Assembly (NCBI GenBank): GCA_013141155.1
Contig: JABFRM010000246.1
Coordinates: 1-48,999 of the forward strand
Length of the DNA: 48,999 nucleotides
Direction of reading: 5' to 3'
From: Methylococcaceae bacterium
Lineage (GTDB): Bacteria > Pseudomonadota > Gammaproteobacteria > Methylococcales > Methylomonadaceae
In this document: one piece after another, positions 7,593-16,449 of the stretch
How the letters are laid out: each line of letters begins with the position of its first letter
Position numbering within the stretch: the first letter of the stretch is position 1
Position numbers and translations under genes: made by a program
The notes under the pieces: generated by a model
Databases searched by the model: none
The model's input: only the letters and a program-made list of their open reading frames with translations
Told to the model about the DNA's origin: nothing

Positions 7593-9881
7593 ATGCCTTT
7601 AAAAGTGTTGGCGTTTGCGCTTGGCATAGGCTTGTTTCAGCAATTATCAAGCTTGCCAGAAGGCATCACCGCACTTAGCATTTGTTTATTGAGCGTCTTG
7701 TTGGCTTACCGACGACAATGGCTGGTGTTTGCATTTTTTGCCGGTTGGCTATGGGCAGGCTTATTTGCTTTTTGGCATTTAACCCATACGCGTTTACCTG
7801 CCGCTTTAGAAGGCCAAGAGCTAGCCGTACAAGGCAGCATCACCAGCCTGCCACAACACGATGAACGCAAAACCCGCTTTGACTTCAAGATCACCAAGGC
7901 AACTGAAGGCGTTCCTACTAAATTAAAACTCAGTTGGTACCATCCGCAACAACCACTAAAAGCTGGGCAGCGCTGGGCATTTAACGTTAAACTTAAACAA
8001 CCGCATGGTTTATTAAATCCCGGTGGCTTTGACTATGAACGCTGGTTATTCACCCAAGGGGTTGGTGCAACGGGTTATATCCGTCAACCGGAACAGGCAC
8101 AGCGCCTCGGTCAAGAAACACCGCTGCAAAATATCACCGTCCTACGGCAAAATATTGCCGATCACATCAGTGCCTTTACCTCGCTGCGCTACCCAGGTTT
8201 TATTAAAGCACTGACCATTGGCGATACCACGGACATTTCTGCTGAGCAATGGCAGGTTTTGCGTAAAACCGGCACCTTGCATCTGATTGCCATTTCTGGC
8301 TCGCACATTAGTTTAATTGCAGGCTTAATCTATCTGCTCACTCGATGGATGTGGGCAAGAACACCGTTATTGCAGACTTCACCCCAGCGCATTGCTGCCA
8401 TTGCTGCGATAGGCATAGCCTTATTTTATGCACTGTTGGCGGGATTTACCCTCCCGACGCAACGCGCCTTGATCATGCTCAGTGTCGTCATGATTAGCCT
8501 TCTCTGGCAGCGGCATATACAGGCAACTCAAACTTTAGCCATTGCCATGGGGTTAATTTTACTCAGCGATCCTTTAGCAGTGTTGTCTGCGGGTTTCTGG
8601 CTGTCTTTTTTAGCGGTTGCCTTGATTTTCTTTATGATCTCGGGGCGTTTGGCAAAACCCAATTATTGGGTGGGCGTCTTTAAAATACACAGCATGATGG
8701 CTTTTGGATTAGCGCCGATACTGCTGTGTTTCTTTCAACAAATATCACTGATTTCACCGTTTGCCAATTTAATTGCCGTGCCAGTGATCAGTTTTTTAAT
8801 TGTACCGTTAGCCTTAATCGCGGTGCTATTGTTAAGCGTCGCGCCGAGTTTGGCACACCTGCTTTTATCCGCCGTAGATTTTAGTTTGGCGCAACTCTGG
8901 TGGTTATTAACGATACTGGCAGAATGGCCTTATGCTGTTGTAACCGGCATCACTGCTTCCACTTTCGCGATGGGGCTGGCGACTATTGGCGGTCTGGTAT
9001 TATTTATGCCAAGAGGATTGCCGGGGCGATGGTTAGGCGGGATATTATGCCTCCCGCTGTTTTTTAACGCGCCTAAGCCCTTAGCGCCAGGGAGTCTGCG
9101 CGTGACCCTATTAGACGTGGGGCAAGGCTTGGCAACCGTGATTCAAACCACAGGGCATGTATTAATTTTTGATACCGGCATCAAGTTTTCGGAACACGCC
9201 GACAGCGGCCAAAGCGTCTTACTGCCTTTTTTGGCGCAACAAGGCATTCAACATCTTGATGGACTAATCATCAGTCATGGCGATAATGATCATATTGGGG
9301 GTACGGCGGCCGTAATAGCAAGCTACAAACCTGACTGGCTGTACACCAGCGTACCCCAATTATTGCCAGGTTACGCGCCACAACCGTGCGTACAAGGGCA
9401 GCACTGGCTATGGGACAACGTTGAATTTACCATGCTTAGCCCAAAACCAGCCGGCTTCCTCACCGAAAATGACAATTCCTGCGTGTTACACATCAAAACT
9501 GCCAACGGCTCAATCTTATTGACCGGTGATATTGAAAAAACCGCAGAAGCTTGGCTGGTGGACAGCTACGGGCAGGCATTAAAGGCCAATGTATTAATCG
9601 CACCGCATCATGGCAGCAACACCTCATCAAGCAGCGAATTTTTACAACGGGTTGCGCCTGAGGTTATTCTTATTCCGTCGGGTTATCGTAACCCGTTTCA
9701 TTTTCCACATCCGGCGGTTTTACAACGCTACCAGGCACAGCACGCAAACTGGCTGAATACCGCCGACCAAGGGGCTATTCAAGTGGACATTTCCGCAGCG
9801 GGAACAAAGACAACCCCCTATCGCGCCCAAGCAGGTAAATATTGGCAGGCTTTACCGACCGAGACCATTCACCAGAATTAG
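7593..9881 (+). CDS. comEC: DNA internalization protein ComEC/Rec2
   Basis: A 762-residue inner-membrane channel protein for uptake of single-stranded DNA during natural transformation. Its three parts are all present. The N-terminal DUF4131/OB-like region is at about 1-180. The polytopic Competence domain (about 200-500) has TLHLIAISGSHISLIAGLIY. The C-terminal metallo-beta-lactamase-like domain (about 505-740) has LLDVGQGLATVIQTTG, SHGDNDHIGG, LLTGDIE and APHHGSNTSSS. The metal-binding motifs look complete, so it could be functional. No other competence genes are in the window. Confidence 0.96.
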   Translation: MPLKVLAFALGIGLFQQLSSLPEGITALSICLLSVLLAYRRQWLVFAFFAGWLWAGLFAFWHLTHTRLPAALEGQELAVQGSITSLPQHDERKTRFDFKITKATEGVPTKLKLSWYHPQQPLKAGQRWAFNVKLKQPHGLLNPGGFDYERWLFTQGVGATGYIRQPEQAQRLGQETPLQNITVLRQNIADHISAFTSLRYPGFIKALTIGDTTDISAEQWQVLRKTGTLHLIAISGSHISLIAGLIYLLTRWMWARTPLLQTSPQRIAAIAAIGIALFYALLAGFTLPTQRALIMLSVVMISLLWQRHIQATQTLAIAMGLILLSDPLAVLSAGFWLSFLAVALIFFMISGRLAKPNYWVGVFKIHSMMAFGLAPILLCFFQQISLISPFANLIAVPVISFLIVPLALIAVLLLSVAPSLAHLLLSAVDFSLAQLWWLLTILAEWPYAVVTGITASTFAMGLATIGGLVLFMPRGLPGRWLGGILCLPLFFNAPKPLAPGSLRVTLLDVGQGLATVIQTTGHVLIFDTGIKFSEHADSGQSVLLPFLAQQGIQHLDGLIISHGDNDHIGGTAAVIASYKPDWLYTSVPQLLPGYAPQPCVQGQHWLWDNVEFTMLSPKPAGFLTENDNSCVLHIKTANGSILLTGDIEKTAEAWLVDSYGQALKANVLIAPHHGSNTSSSSEFLQRVAPEVILIPSGYRNPFHFPHPAVLQRYQAQHANWLNTADQGAIQVDISAAGTKTTPYRAQAGKYWQALPTETIHQN

Positions 9882-9990
9882 CGCTTAATTCACATTTAAG
9901 TCATCTATATGCGCTACAATCAACGACGAGCAGTTGCAAAAATTTCCTCAGCGTTGTCTTCTCAATCAACATCTACAATGGGTAATTCGT

Positions 9991-11427
9991 ATGCCACAGT
10001 CAGCTAGCAACTATGATTACGATGTTATCGTAATAGGCGCAGGGCCTGCTGGTTATGCGGCAGCAATTCGTGCCGCACAATTGGGATTTAAAACCGCCAG
10101 CATTGATCATTGGCGTGATCCAGCAGGATTGCCTAAACTGGGGGGCACTTATGTTAATGCTGGTTGCATTGCGTGCATCAGCTTATTGGAGTCGGCCAAA
10201 ATTCATCAGTTACTCAAATATGATCTAGCCGACCATGGCTTGCATATTGAGGGACTAAAAGTTGATTTAGCGCAAATGATCGCCCGCAAAGAAGGCATTG
10301 CTGACAAGCTGAGTGCCAAAATTGTTACGGTGTTTACCGCGCTTAATATTACGCGCCTATTTGCCCAAGGCCGCTTGCTGAATGCCAAGCAAATCGAAAT
10401 AACCCCCGTCGATGGTGGCAATAAATCAACGCTTTCCGCTAAAAACATTATTCTCGCCAGCGGCTCACTGCCCGTTAAACAAGCCTGTGCAGCGATTAAT
10501 AACGATACCATCATTAACGCTGACAAAGCCCTAGCACTGCAAAGCATTCCCAAAACCTTAGGCATTTTAGGCGCTGGCATTATTGGGCTTGAACTGGCGG
10601 GTATTTGGCAAAGAATGGGGGCTAAAGTTACGCTTTTTGAAGCTCAAAACCATTTTTTACCGGCGCTGGATCAAGATGTATCTCAAAACGCGTATGATTT
10701 TTTTAAAGCACAAGGCTTTACCATTCATTTAGGTGCGCGGGTTATTTCGTCAGCTCCCTCGGTAGCAGAGGTTAAGGTGACATATCAAGATGCTAGCGGA
10801 ACTCATGCCCTGATTTTTGACAAATTGATTGTCGCGGCAGGCCGCAAGCCCAACAGTGAAAATCTCGCTGCCGCAGAAGCGCAATTATTATTAGACGAAA
10901 ATGGTTTTGTACACGTTGACGAACACTGTAAGACTAACTTGCCGGGGGTTTACGCGATTGGAGATTTAAATGTGCTAGGCGCCATGCTCGCACACAAAGG
11001 TATTGAAGAAGGTATTTTCGTTGCTGAACATATTGCAGGACTCCACTCACCGATCAACTATCTGAATATTCCCAATGTCATTTATTCCGATCCTGAAATC
11101 GCATGGGTAGGACAAACAGAACAAACCTTAAGGGCGATTGGTGAACCCATAAAAACCGCTGTTTTTCCTTTTCAAGCCAATGCCAAGGCGCAGGCCATCA
11201 GTAAAACGACCGGCGTAGTTAAATTAATTACCCACGCTGAAACCGATAAAATTCTGGGTGTACACATTATCGGCACACACGCTGCCGAACTGATTGCAGA
11301 AGCCGTATTGGCCATGGAATTTTCCGCCAGCAGCGAAGATCTTGCCCGCACTATTCATGCACATCCTAGTTTATCCAGTGCCCTGTATGAGGCGGCGCTA
11401 ATGCTTAATGAACGGGCTTTGCCTTGA
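9991..11427 (+). CDS. Dihydrolipoamide-dehydrogenase-like flavoprotein with altered redox motif
   Basis: A 478-residue pyridine nucleotide-disulfide oxidoreductase. FAD motif VIVIGAGPAGYAAAIRAAQL is at about 12-31, NAD motif GILGAGIIGLELAG at about 180, the second FAD motif with AIGDL at about 320, and C-terminal HAHPSLSSALYEAAL keeps the His-Pro catalytic pair. The active-site segment, canonically GGTCLNVGCIPSK, reads GGTYVNAGCIACISLLESAK: Cys 1 of the CX4C pair is Tyr54, Cys59 remains, and a new Cys62 forms C-I-A-C. Normal E3 chemistry is therefore doubtful. I chose the ATG at 9991 because it sits just before the FAD motif; an upstream in-frame start at 9934 adds 19 unconserved residues. 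Confidence 0.85.
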   Translation: MPQSASNYDYDVIVIGAGPAGYAAAIRAAQLGFKTASIDHWRDPAGLPKLGGTYVNAGCIACISLLESAKIHQLLKYDLADHGLHIEGLKVDLAQMIARKEGIADKLSAKIVTVFTALNITRLFAQGRLLNAKQIEITPVDGGNKSTLSAKNIILASGSLPVKQACAAINNDTIINADKALALQSIPKTLGILGAGIIGLELAGIWQRMGAKVTLFEAQNHFLPALDQDVSQNAYDFFKAQGFTIHLGARVISSAPSVAEVKVTYQDASGTHALIFDKLIVAAGRKPNSENLAAAEAQLLLDENGFVHVDEHCKTNLPGVYAIGDLNVLGAMLAHKGIEEGIFVAEHIAGLHSPINYLNIPNVIYSDPEIAWVGQTEQTLRAIGEPIKTAVFPFQANAKAQAISKTTGVVKLITHAETDKILGVHIIGTHAAELIAEAVLAMEFSASSEDLARTIHAHPSLSSALYEAALMLNERALP

Positions 11428-11528
11428 TCTCAGGGGGGGTTTGATAAGGTGCGAATGAATTCAAAACCGTCCCTTGCCTACCCTGTTATTGCCAGAATAT
11501 CCTCTACCACCACGGCTAATATTGATAT

Positions 11529-12149
11529 ATGCTAAGCGGACTCTATGCGATAACCGACGCCACGTTAACCCCCGACAAAACGCTATTGACACAAGTGACG
11601 CAAGCCATTTTAGGGGGTGTAAGCATTGTGCAATTACGTGATAAAACCCGTACCGATGCACAGCTTTATGATATTGCCGTCGCGTTGCAAAAACTGTGTG
11701 CTGCACATCAAGTCTGCTTCATGCTTAATGATCGGCTGGCGTTAGCCCAGCAGCTCAACGTCGATGGTTTGCATATTGGTCAACATGACCTGGATTTTAA
11801 TATCGCTAGAGCTGAGTTTCCCAATAAGATTCTGGGGATGTCTTGTTACGGTGATATTGAGCGAGCGCTGCTTTATCAAGCGCAAGGTGCTGATTACGTC
11901 GCTTTTGGGGCGTGTTTTAATTCACCCACCAAACCCTTAGCCAAAGTCATTTCGCCGTCGTTATTCGCTGAAGCAAAGCAGCGTTTAACAATCCCCCTCT
12001 GCGCGATAGGAGGCATTACTCTAGTCAATGCGCCACAACTACTTCAGCACGGAGTGGATATGGTCGCCGTGATTAGTGATTTGTGGTGCAGTCGAGATAT
12101 TACGCGTAAAGCGCAAGCTTACCGAAATTTATATGCTCAAATAAGATAA
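11529..12149 (+). CDS. thiE: Thiamine-phosphate synthase
   Basis: A 206-residue TIM-barrel enzyme that joins the HMP pyrimidine diphosphate and thiazole phosphate to give thiamine monophosphate. Diagnostic blocks are LYAITDATL (start), VQLRDKTRTD (about 36), CFMLNDRLALA (about 64), DGLHIGQHDLD (about 80), the phosphate-binding YVAFGACFNSPTKP (about 125) and LCAIGGITLVNAPQLL (about 160). The length is normal. It lies 101 bp after the flavoprotein gene. No TPP riboswitch is evident upstream. Confidence 0.95.
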   Translation: MLSGLYAITDATLTPDKTLLTQVTQAILGGVSIVQLRDKTRTDAQLYDIAVALQKLCAAHQVCFMLNDRLALAQQLNVDGLHIGQHDLDFNIARAEFPNKILGMSCYGDIERALLYQAQGADYVAFGACFNSPTKPLAKVISPSLFAEAKQRLTIPLCAIGGITLVNAPQLLQHGVDMVAVISDLWCSRDITRKAQAYRNLYAQIR

Positions 12150-12168
12150 ATTCATAAGGGCTAGGCGT

Positions 12169-13083
12169 TCATTTTAAAAACAAGCTATACCCTGCATGAC
12201 AAGTAACCACCAAACCATCCAATAGCGCAATTAACGCGAACACTTTTTTAGTCATCCGTAAACTAATCCATTGCGCCAAAAACGGCCCCAGCCGCCCTCC
12301 CCATAATACTCCGAGCATAGTAAACGCTGCCATATCCCAAGGTACACCGCCAAAATAAAACGCATGAATTGCCGCTAACAGCAGCGAATTAATGGCGAGT
12401 AACACTACCCCTAAGCCAATCGCTCGATTAGCATTAAGACCATAGCTCAGCATACAAAATGCCGCAATAATCTCACCCTCACCAATTGCTACCCAGCCGG
12501 TAATCATTCCGCCAATAAAGGCCACCAGCAGCGTTGGCAAAAATGCTTTGGCAGGCAACTCTGTCAAGCCACCTTTTCGATCCAGCGTAATCAGCGTTAG
12601 CAAACCGGTTATAAAGGCGACTGGCCCAAACAGCCCCTTAACCAACATCGGCTGTGGATGAATGAGAAAGGTAGAAACCAAGGTGCCGAGAATCAACGGT
12701 GGCACCGTCCATTTTAACAAGCCTAATGGCACCTCACCGCGCCGTAACCAGCCGGATGCACCACTGGTCATCCCGACTGCCTGCGTAACAAAAGCCAATT
12801 TTAAGGCACTCACCGGATCAATTTTGTAAGCAAACATCAAAACCGGAATAAATACAATACCGCCGCCGATAGCGGTGATGTTACCGATGAAAGCGCCTAA
12901 AACCCCCACCAGAATCAACGGCCAATTATGGGTAGCCAGGGTTAATGGATCAGGGAATGCTCGCCAATAAATCACGCATCCAATTAGGGATAAGATAAAC
13001 AGCCAGGGAGTGAAATAACGAAAAGTGCCTACATCAGCAGGGTTGGTAGTCGTTGAGGAAAGTAATGGCAGTTGGTTTGGCAT
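12169..13083 (-). CDS. TSUP (TauE/SafE) family permease
   Basis: A 304-residue polytopic membrane protein of about 8 helices with two TauE/SafE repeats. Each half has the characteristic Gly-rich entry: VLGAFIGNITAIGGGIVFIPVL in the first and AFIGGMITGWVAIGEGEIIA in the second (first shown by key positions G-GNxxxxGGG). Family members export sulfite or sulfonates or transport other small anions. The substrate is not predictable here. The ATG at 13083 is preferred over a TTG at 13116. It converges with thiE, with 19 bp between stops. Confidence 0.87.
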   Translation of the reverse strand: MPNQLPLLSSTTTNPADVGTFRYFTPWLFILSLIGCVIYWRAFPDPLTLATHNWPLILVGVLGAFIGNITAIGGGIVFIPVLMFAYKIDPVSALKLAFVTQAVGMTSGASGWLRRGEVPLGLLKWTVPPLILGTLVSTFLIHPQPMLVKGLFGPVAFITGLLTLITLDRKGGLTELPAKAFLPTLLVAFIGGMITGWVAIGEGEIIAAFCMLSYGLNANRAIGLGVVLLAINSLLLAAIHAFYFGGVPWDMAAFTMLGVLWGGRLGPFLAQWISLRMTKKVFALIALLDGLVVTCHAGYSLFLK

Positions 13084-13222
13084 CAAGCCGATCCGTATGA
13101 TTATAGCAATCGTCAATTAATTGGCGGCGCAGTTAATGTGTATGCCAATGATACCGTCATTTATAAAGACTACCCAAAAAATAATTATCATTCTTATAGG
13201 GTGTAGACATTGCCACCAAAGC

Positions 13223-13387
13223 ATAAGTATTTACACAAGTTTAGTTATACGTCATTCCGGCAGGAAAGCCGGAATCCAGTCACAGGGATGTGTTCATCTG
13301 ATGCCATCCGTGGCTTCTGGATCGCGGCAATCCCTGCCGAGATGACTATATTTTGGCTTGGCTTGAGTATCTTCATAATCAGGTTAA
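13223..13387. repeat. MITE-like dispersed inverted-repeat element, copy 1
   Basis: The core 13251-13346 is an imperfect long inverted repeat: GTCATTCCGGCAGG on the left pairs with CCCTGCCGAGATGAC on the right, and GGAATCCAG pairs with CTGGATC. The left flank ATAAGTATTTACACAAG matches the left end of the element at 14710. The right flank (GAGTATCTTCATAATCAGG) matches the right end of the element at 38258. No gene is inside. It is probably a non-autonomous mobile repeat. Confidence 0.7.
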
Positions 13388-13399
13388 GTTATAAGCAAC

Positions 13400-13444
13400 A
13401 CACAGCCGTTCATGCTGAGCGTGTCGAAGCATGAACGGCTGTGT
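13400..13444. repeat. Perfect 16-bp-arm hairpin repeat
   Basis: Left arm 13400-13415 (ACACAGCCGTTCATGC) and right arm 13429-13444 are exact reverse complements around the 13-base loop TGAGCGTGTCGAA. The arm-plus-loop wording resembles a small palindromic repeat that recurs in many proteobacterial genomes. It is not followed by a T-run, so it is better read as a repeat than as an intrinsic terminator. The rest of 13445-13620 holds no gene I can support. Confidence 0.7.
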
Positions 13445-13620
13445 TGCGAGGAGCGAACGGAAAAAAGCTTAGCGTAATGGCAGAACACCAACGCGGAAAC
13501 AGTAAAAACTTGAAATGTTTATTAAGATGAAAGTGGGCATGAAAATTGCTTTAACTATGTCAGTCAATAACGACGTCATTATTTAATGAATACTGATCAC
13601 GGTAAATACAGAGAACGCAG

Positions 13621-14673
13621 ATGAATAATAACTGGAACAACATAAAGATACCCCCCTCCACCAGCCTGCAAGAGACTATTCGGGTTATTGATCAAGGCGC
13701 TTTACAAATTGCCTTGGTTACTGACGAACAAGGCAAATTGGTTGGCGTCGTTACCGATGGTGATATACGCCGCGCCCTGATTAATGGCGTAGATTTAACT
13801 CAGCCGGTTGCCAGTGTTATGAACGCAAACCCTAAGGTGGGCAAGCGCGATGACTCGAAACAGCAGCGCATCGTGCAGATGGAGAAATATAAATTATTTC
13901 AACTGCCGATTCTGGATGAAGAGGGCAAGCTGTTGGGGCTGGAGACTTTACAAGACTTATATAAACATCCGCAATTTGACAATCCCGTATTTTTAATGGC
14001 GGGGGGCTTTGGTAGACGGCTACATCCCTACACCGATACGTGTCCCAAACCCATGTTGCATGTCGGCGGCAAACCCATTTTAGAAACCATCATTGATAAT
14101 TTTGCACAAGCGGGGTTCAAACATTTTTATATCGCCGTACATTATTTATCCCATCAGATTAAAGATCATTTCGGTGACGGTCAGCGCTGGGGTGTTGACA
14201 TTACCTACGTTGACGAACATGAGCCCTTAGGTACCGCAGGTGCATTGGGGTTGTTGCCGGATGATTTGCCAGATTTACCGATGATTATCATGAATGGCGA
14301 CATTTTGACGCAAATTGATTTCCCAAGGCTCCTACAATTTCACACCGAACACCAGGGTGTTGCCACGCTGTGCGTCAGAAACTATGATTACCAAATTCCT
14401 TTCGGCGTGGTGGAACTGACCAATCAACGCATTACTGGCATTGTCGAAAAGCCAACGCACAGTTGCTTCACCAGCGCAGGCGTGTATGTGCTTAATCAAG
14501 CGTTAGTAAAAGCCGTTACCCGCGAAAAACGGCTGGATATGCCAGATTTACTGAACCAAAAAATCGCCCAAAATGAATTGGTCACCATGTTCCCCGTACA
14601 TGAATACTGGATGGACATTGGTCAAAAAGCCGATTTCTTAAGGGCGCAAGGGGATTTCACCAAATATTTTTAG
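13621..14673 (+). CDS. CBS-domain sugar-1-phosphate nucleotidyltransferase (PtmE-like)
   Basis: A 350-residue two-part protein. Residues about 5-115 form a pair of CBS domains (VTDEQGKLVGVVTDGDIRRA and QLPILDEEGKLLGLETLQDL). Residues about 122-350 are a nucleotidyltransferase fold with LMAGGFGRRLHPYTDTCPKP (signature G-G-x-G-x-R-L plus KP), then HEPLGTAGALGLL and IIMNGDI (metal-binding Asp). This architecture is known from PtmE, which makes GDP-glucosamine for legionaminic acid on Campylobacter flagellin. Its place directly before the flagellin gene suggests a filament-glycan role, which is inference. Other legionaminate genes are not in the window. Confidence 0.85.
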   Translation: MNNNWNNIKIPPSTSLQETIRVIDQGALQIALVTDEQGKLVGVVTDGDIRRALINGVDLTQPVASVMNANPKVGKRDDSKQQRIVQMEKYKLFQLPILDEEGKLLGLETLQDLYKHPQFDNPVFLMAGGFGRRLHPYTDTCPKPMLHVGGKPILETIIDNFAQAGFKHFYIAVHYLSHQIKDHFGDGQRWGVDITYVDEHEPLGTAGALGLLPDDLPDLPMIIMNGDILTQIDFPRLLQFHTEHQGVATLCVRNYDYQIPFGVVELTNQRITGIVEKPTHSCFTSAGVYVLNQALVKAVTREKRLDMPDLLNQKIAQNELVTMFPVHEYWMDIGQKADFLRAQGDFTKYF

Positions 14674-14709
14674 TCAGCATTAGCACACTATACGATGTTA
14701 TTACACCCT

Positions 14710-14809
14710 CTAAGGACATAAGTATCTACACAAGTTTCAAACCACGTTATTCCGTCATCCCTGCCGGAATGACGGATAACTATGCTTATGTAGATACTCA
14801 TGCTCTAAG
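14710..14809. repeat. MITE-like palindromic element, copy 2
   Basis: A 100-bp near-palindrome. Left arm CTAAGGACATAAGTATCTAC (from 14710) pairs imperfectly with right arm CTTATGTAGATACTCATGC (14785-14803). Inner arms TTCCGTCATCC and GGAATGACGGA also pair. It shares the ATAAGTATYTACACAAGTTT left end with the repeat at 13223. A partial end (CAGTATCTACACAA) occurs near 28835. It separates the nucleotidyltransferase gene from the flagellin promoter. Confidence 0.7.
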
Positions 14810-14837
14810 GGCGGACGATATGTCTGCCCTTTTTTTT
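14808..14837 (+). terminator. Rho-independent terminator downstream of the CBS-nucleotidyltransferase
   Basis: Stem AGGGCGGAC (14808-14816) pairs with GTCTGCCCT (14822-14830), 9 bp with one G-T wobble and a 5-base loop. A run of eight T follows (14830-14837). It isolates the flagellin gene from upstream transcription. Confidence 0.8.
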
Positions 14838-14886
14838 GCCCTTAACACGCCCGCAACAATATTTTTAAAAAAAATCAAAACAGCAT

Positions 14887-14913
14887 TAAAGAAATCATGA
14901 CCCAGGACGATAA
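14887..14913 (+). promoter_or_regulatory. Sigma-28 (FliA) promoter of flagellin
   Basis: TAAA at 14887-14890, then exactly 15 bases, then GACGATAA at 14906-14913. The FliA consensus is TAAA-N15-GCCGATAA, so 11 of 12 positions match with the correct spacing. The start of transcription would lie about 70 bases before the flagellin ATG. Confidence 0.88.
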
Positions 14914-14993
14914 CCTTGGTGAGTTTCACTTTCATCAACCAATCATTCTTCGGCTAACAAATCCGGGGAATAAACACACTAGGAGATACGATC

Positions 14994-15857
14994 ATGGGTA
15001 TGGTAATTAACACCAATATGGCTTCAATCAACACACAAAGACAGTTGAAAAAGAATGATGACGCGTTGTCAACTTCAATGCAACGTTTGTCTTCCGGTCT
15101 GCGCGTCAATTCATCCAGAGATGATGCGGCTGGTTTAGCCATCGCCACACGGATGACCACGCAAATTAGAGGGATGACCGTTGCTTCACGGAATGCCAAC
15201 GATGGCATCTCTATGGCGCAAACGGCTGAGGGCGGCATGGCTGAGATGACCGATACTTTGTTAAGAATGCGTGATTTAGCAGTACAAGCAGCCAACACCG
15301 GCGCCGTCAGTTCGCAAGACAGACAAAAACTGCAAGACGAATTTAAACAAATGGGTCAAGAACTGAAAAGAAACATTGACAACACCACCTTCAATGGTCT
15401 CAAAATTTTCAAAGGACAAGCGTCTGGCAAAAACTTCCAAGTGGGTTGGGGCGCTTCTGCACATAACCAAATCAGCATTACGATTCCTAACTTTTCAGCC
15501 GCTGCGTTCAGTGCGACTAAATTATTTGGAACGGCTGCTGGTGCATTTTCAATTGGTTCTGCGGTATCAACCACCGTTAAGTTTGGGTCAGTTTTAAACA
15601 ACATTGATAAGGTTTTAGACAACATCAATAACAGCCGCGCTAAATTAGGTGCCACGCAAAACCGCTTCATGTCTGCGATCTCAAACTTGTCGCAGTCAAT
15701 TGAAAATAACTCTGCTGCCAGATCACGTATTATGGATGCTGATTTTGCCACTGAAACCTCTAACTTAAGCCGTAACCAAATCCTGCAACAAGCCGCTACG
15801 GCGATGTTGGGTCAAGCTAATCAGTCCACTCAAGGTGTATTGGGCTTATTAAGATAA
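14994..15857 (+). CDS. fliC: Flagellin
   Basis: A 287-residue filament protein with both conserved ends. The N-terminal D0/D1 part starts MGMVINTNMASINTQRQLKK and includes LSSGLRVNSSRDDAAGLAIA and LLRMRDLAVQAANTG. The C-terminal coiled segment ends ILQQAATAMLGQANQSTQGV and then LGLLR. The middle (about 140-205) is short and Ala/Ser/Thr-rich, so the surface D2/D3 domains are almost absent. An AGGAG ribosome-binding site precedes the ATG, and a sigma-28 promoter drives it. Followed by flaG, fliD, fliS and fliT, it forms a typical polar-flagellum filament cluster. Confidence 0.97.
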   Translation: MGMVINTNMASINTQRQLKKNDDALSTSMQRLSSGLRVNSSRDDAAGLAIATRMTTQIRGMTVASRNANDGISMAQTAEGGMAEMTDTLLRMRDLAVQAANTGAVSSQDRQKLQDEFKQMGQELKRNIDNTTFNGLKIFKGQASGKNFQVGWGASAHNQISITIPNFSAAAFSATKLFGTAAGAFSIGSAVSTTVKFGSVLNNIDKVLDNINNSRAKLGATQNRFMSAISNLSQSIENNSAARSRIMDADFATETSNLSRNQILQQAATAMLGQANQSTQGVLGLLR

Positions 15858-15874
15858 ATTGGTCTAGGCGGGAG

Positions 15875-15911
15875 GAGGTCTTAAATAAACCTTAAGCCTC
15901 TTCCTCGTTTT
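15875..15911 (+). terminator. Weak stem-loop after flagellin
   Basis: GAGG-T-CTTAA (15875-15884) pairs with TTAAGCCTC (15892-15900) with one bulged base and a 7-base loop. A short T4 comes 6 bases later. It could be a weak terminator or an mRNA-stabilising hairpin that lowers read-through into flaG. Confidence 0.35.
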
Positions 15912-15933
15912 AATACATTACAGGGGTTATGTT

Positions 15934-16335
15934 ATGAATACTGATATTACCAATATCAATAGACTTGCGCCTGCCACCAGCCCTGTTTCTGCCATTACCC
16001 GCAACACTCTAAAAGATGACGCTGCTTTAAAAGCTGCAACGGTTAGCTTTTTACCGTTGCCTCTGCAAGATAAACGGGATGCGGACAAAAGCTTAGACGT
16101 GTCGCCTGAAGCCTTAAAAACGGCAGTTAAACAGGGTAATGATCTGTTTCAGGCCGAGCAGCGAAATTTACAAATGGAAGTGGATGATGCTACCAAGCAA
16201 GTCGTAGTAAAAGTGATTGATCAGGCAAGCGGCGATATTATCCGGCAAATGCCGACGATAGAAGTGCTTGAGTTTATGAAGAAAATGCAGGAATTAGAAG
16301 GCGGGCATGGCGCGCTGATTAAAAGTATCGCCTAG
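15934..16335 (+). CDS. flaG: Flagellar protein FlaG
   Basis: A 133-residue protein. The C-terminal FlaG core (about 65-125) contains LQMEVDDATKQVVVKVIDQA, then DIIRQMPTIEVLEFMKKMQE, the family's hallmark I-R-Q-x-P block. FlaG affects filament length in polar flagella of Pseudomonas, Vibrio and Campylobacter. It lies between flagellin and fliD, the usual place. The N-terminal 60 residues are low in conservation, as in homologues. Confidence 0.9.
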   Translation: MNTDITNINRLAPATSPVSAITRNTLKDDAALKAATVSFLPLPLQDKRDADKSLDVSPEALKTAVKQGNDLFQAEQRNLQMEVDDATKQVVVKVIDQASGDIIRQMPTIEVLEFMKKMQELEGGHGALIKSIA

Positions 16336-16449
16336 TTTGGCGGTTAGTTTATGGCTGTCGTTATACATGATTTAAGCTAAAAACCCAATCGAACGCTTGT
16401 AGAGGTAACACAGCACTTCTAAGGCGTTCACCAACCTATTTGTGGTAAT

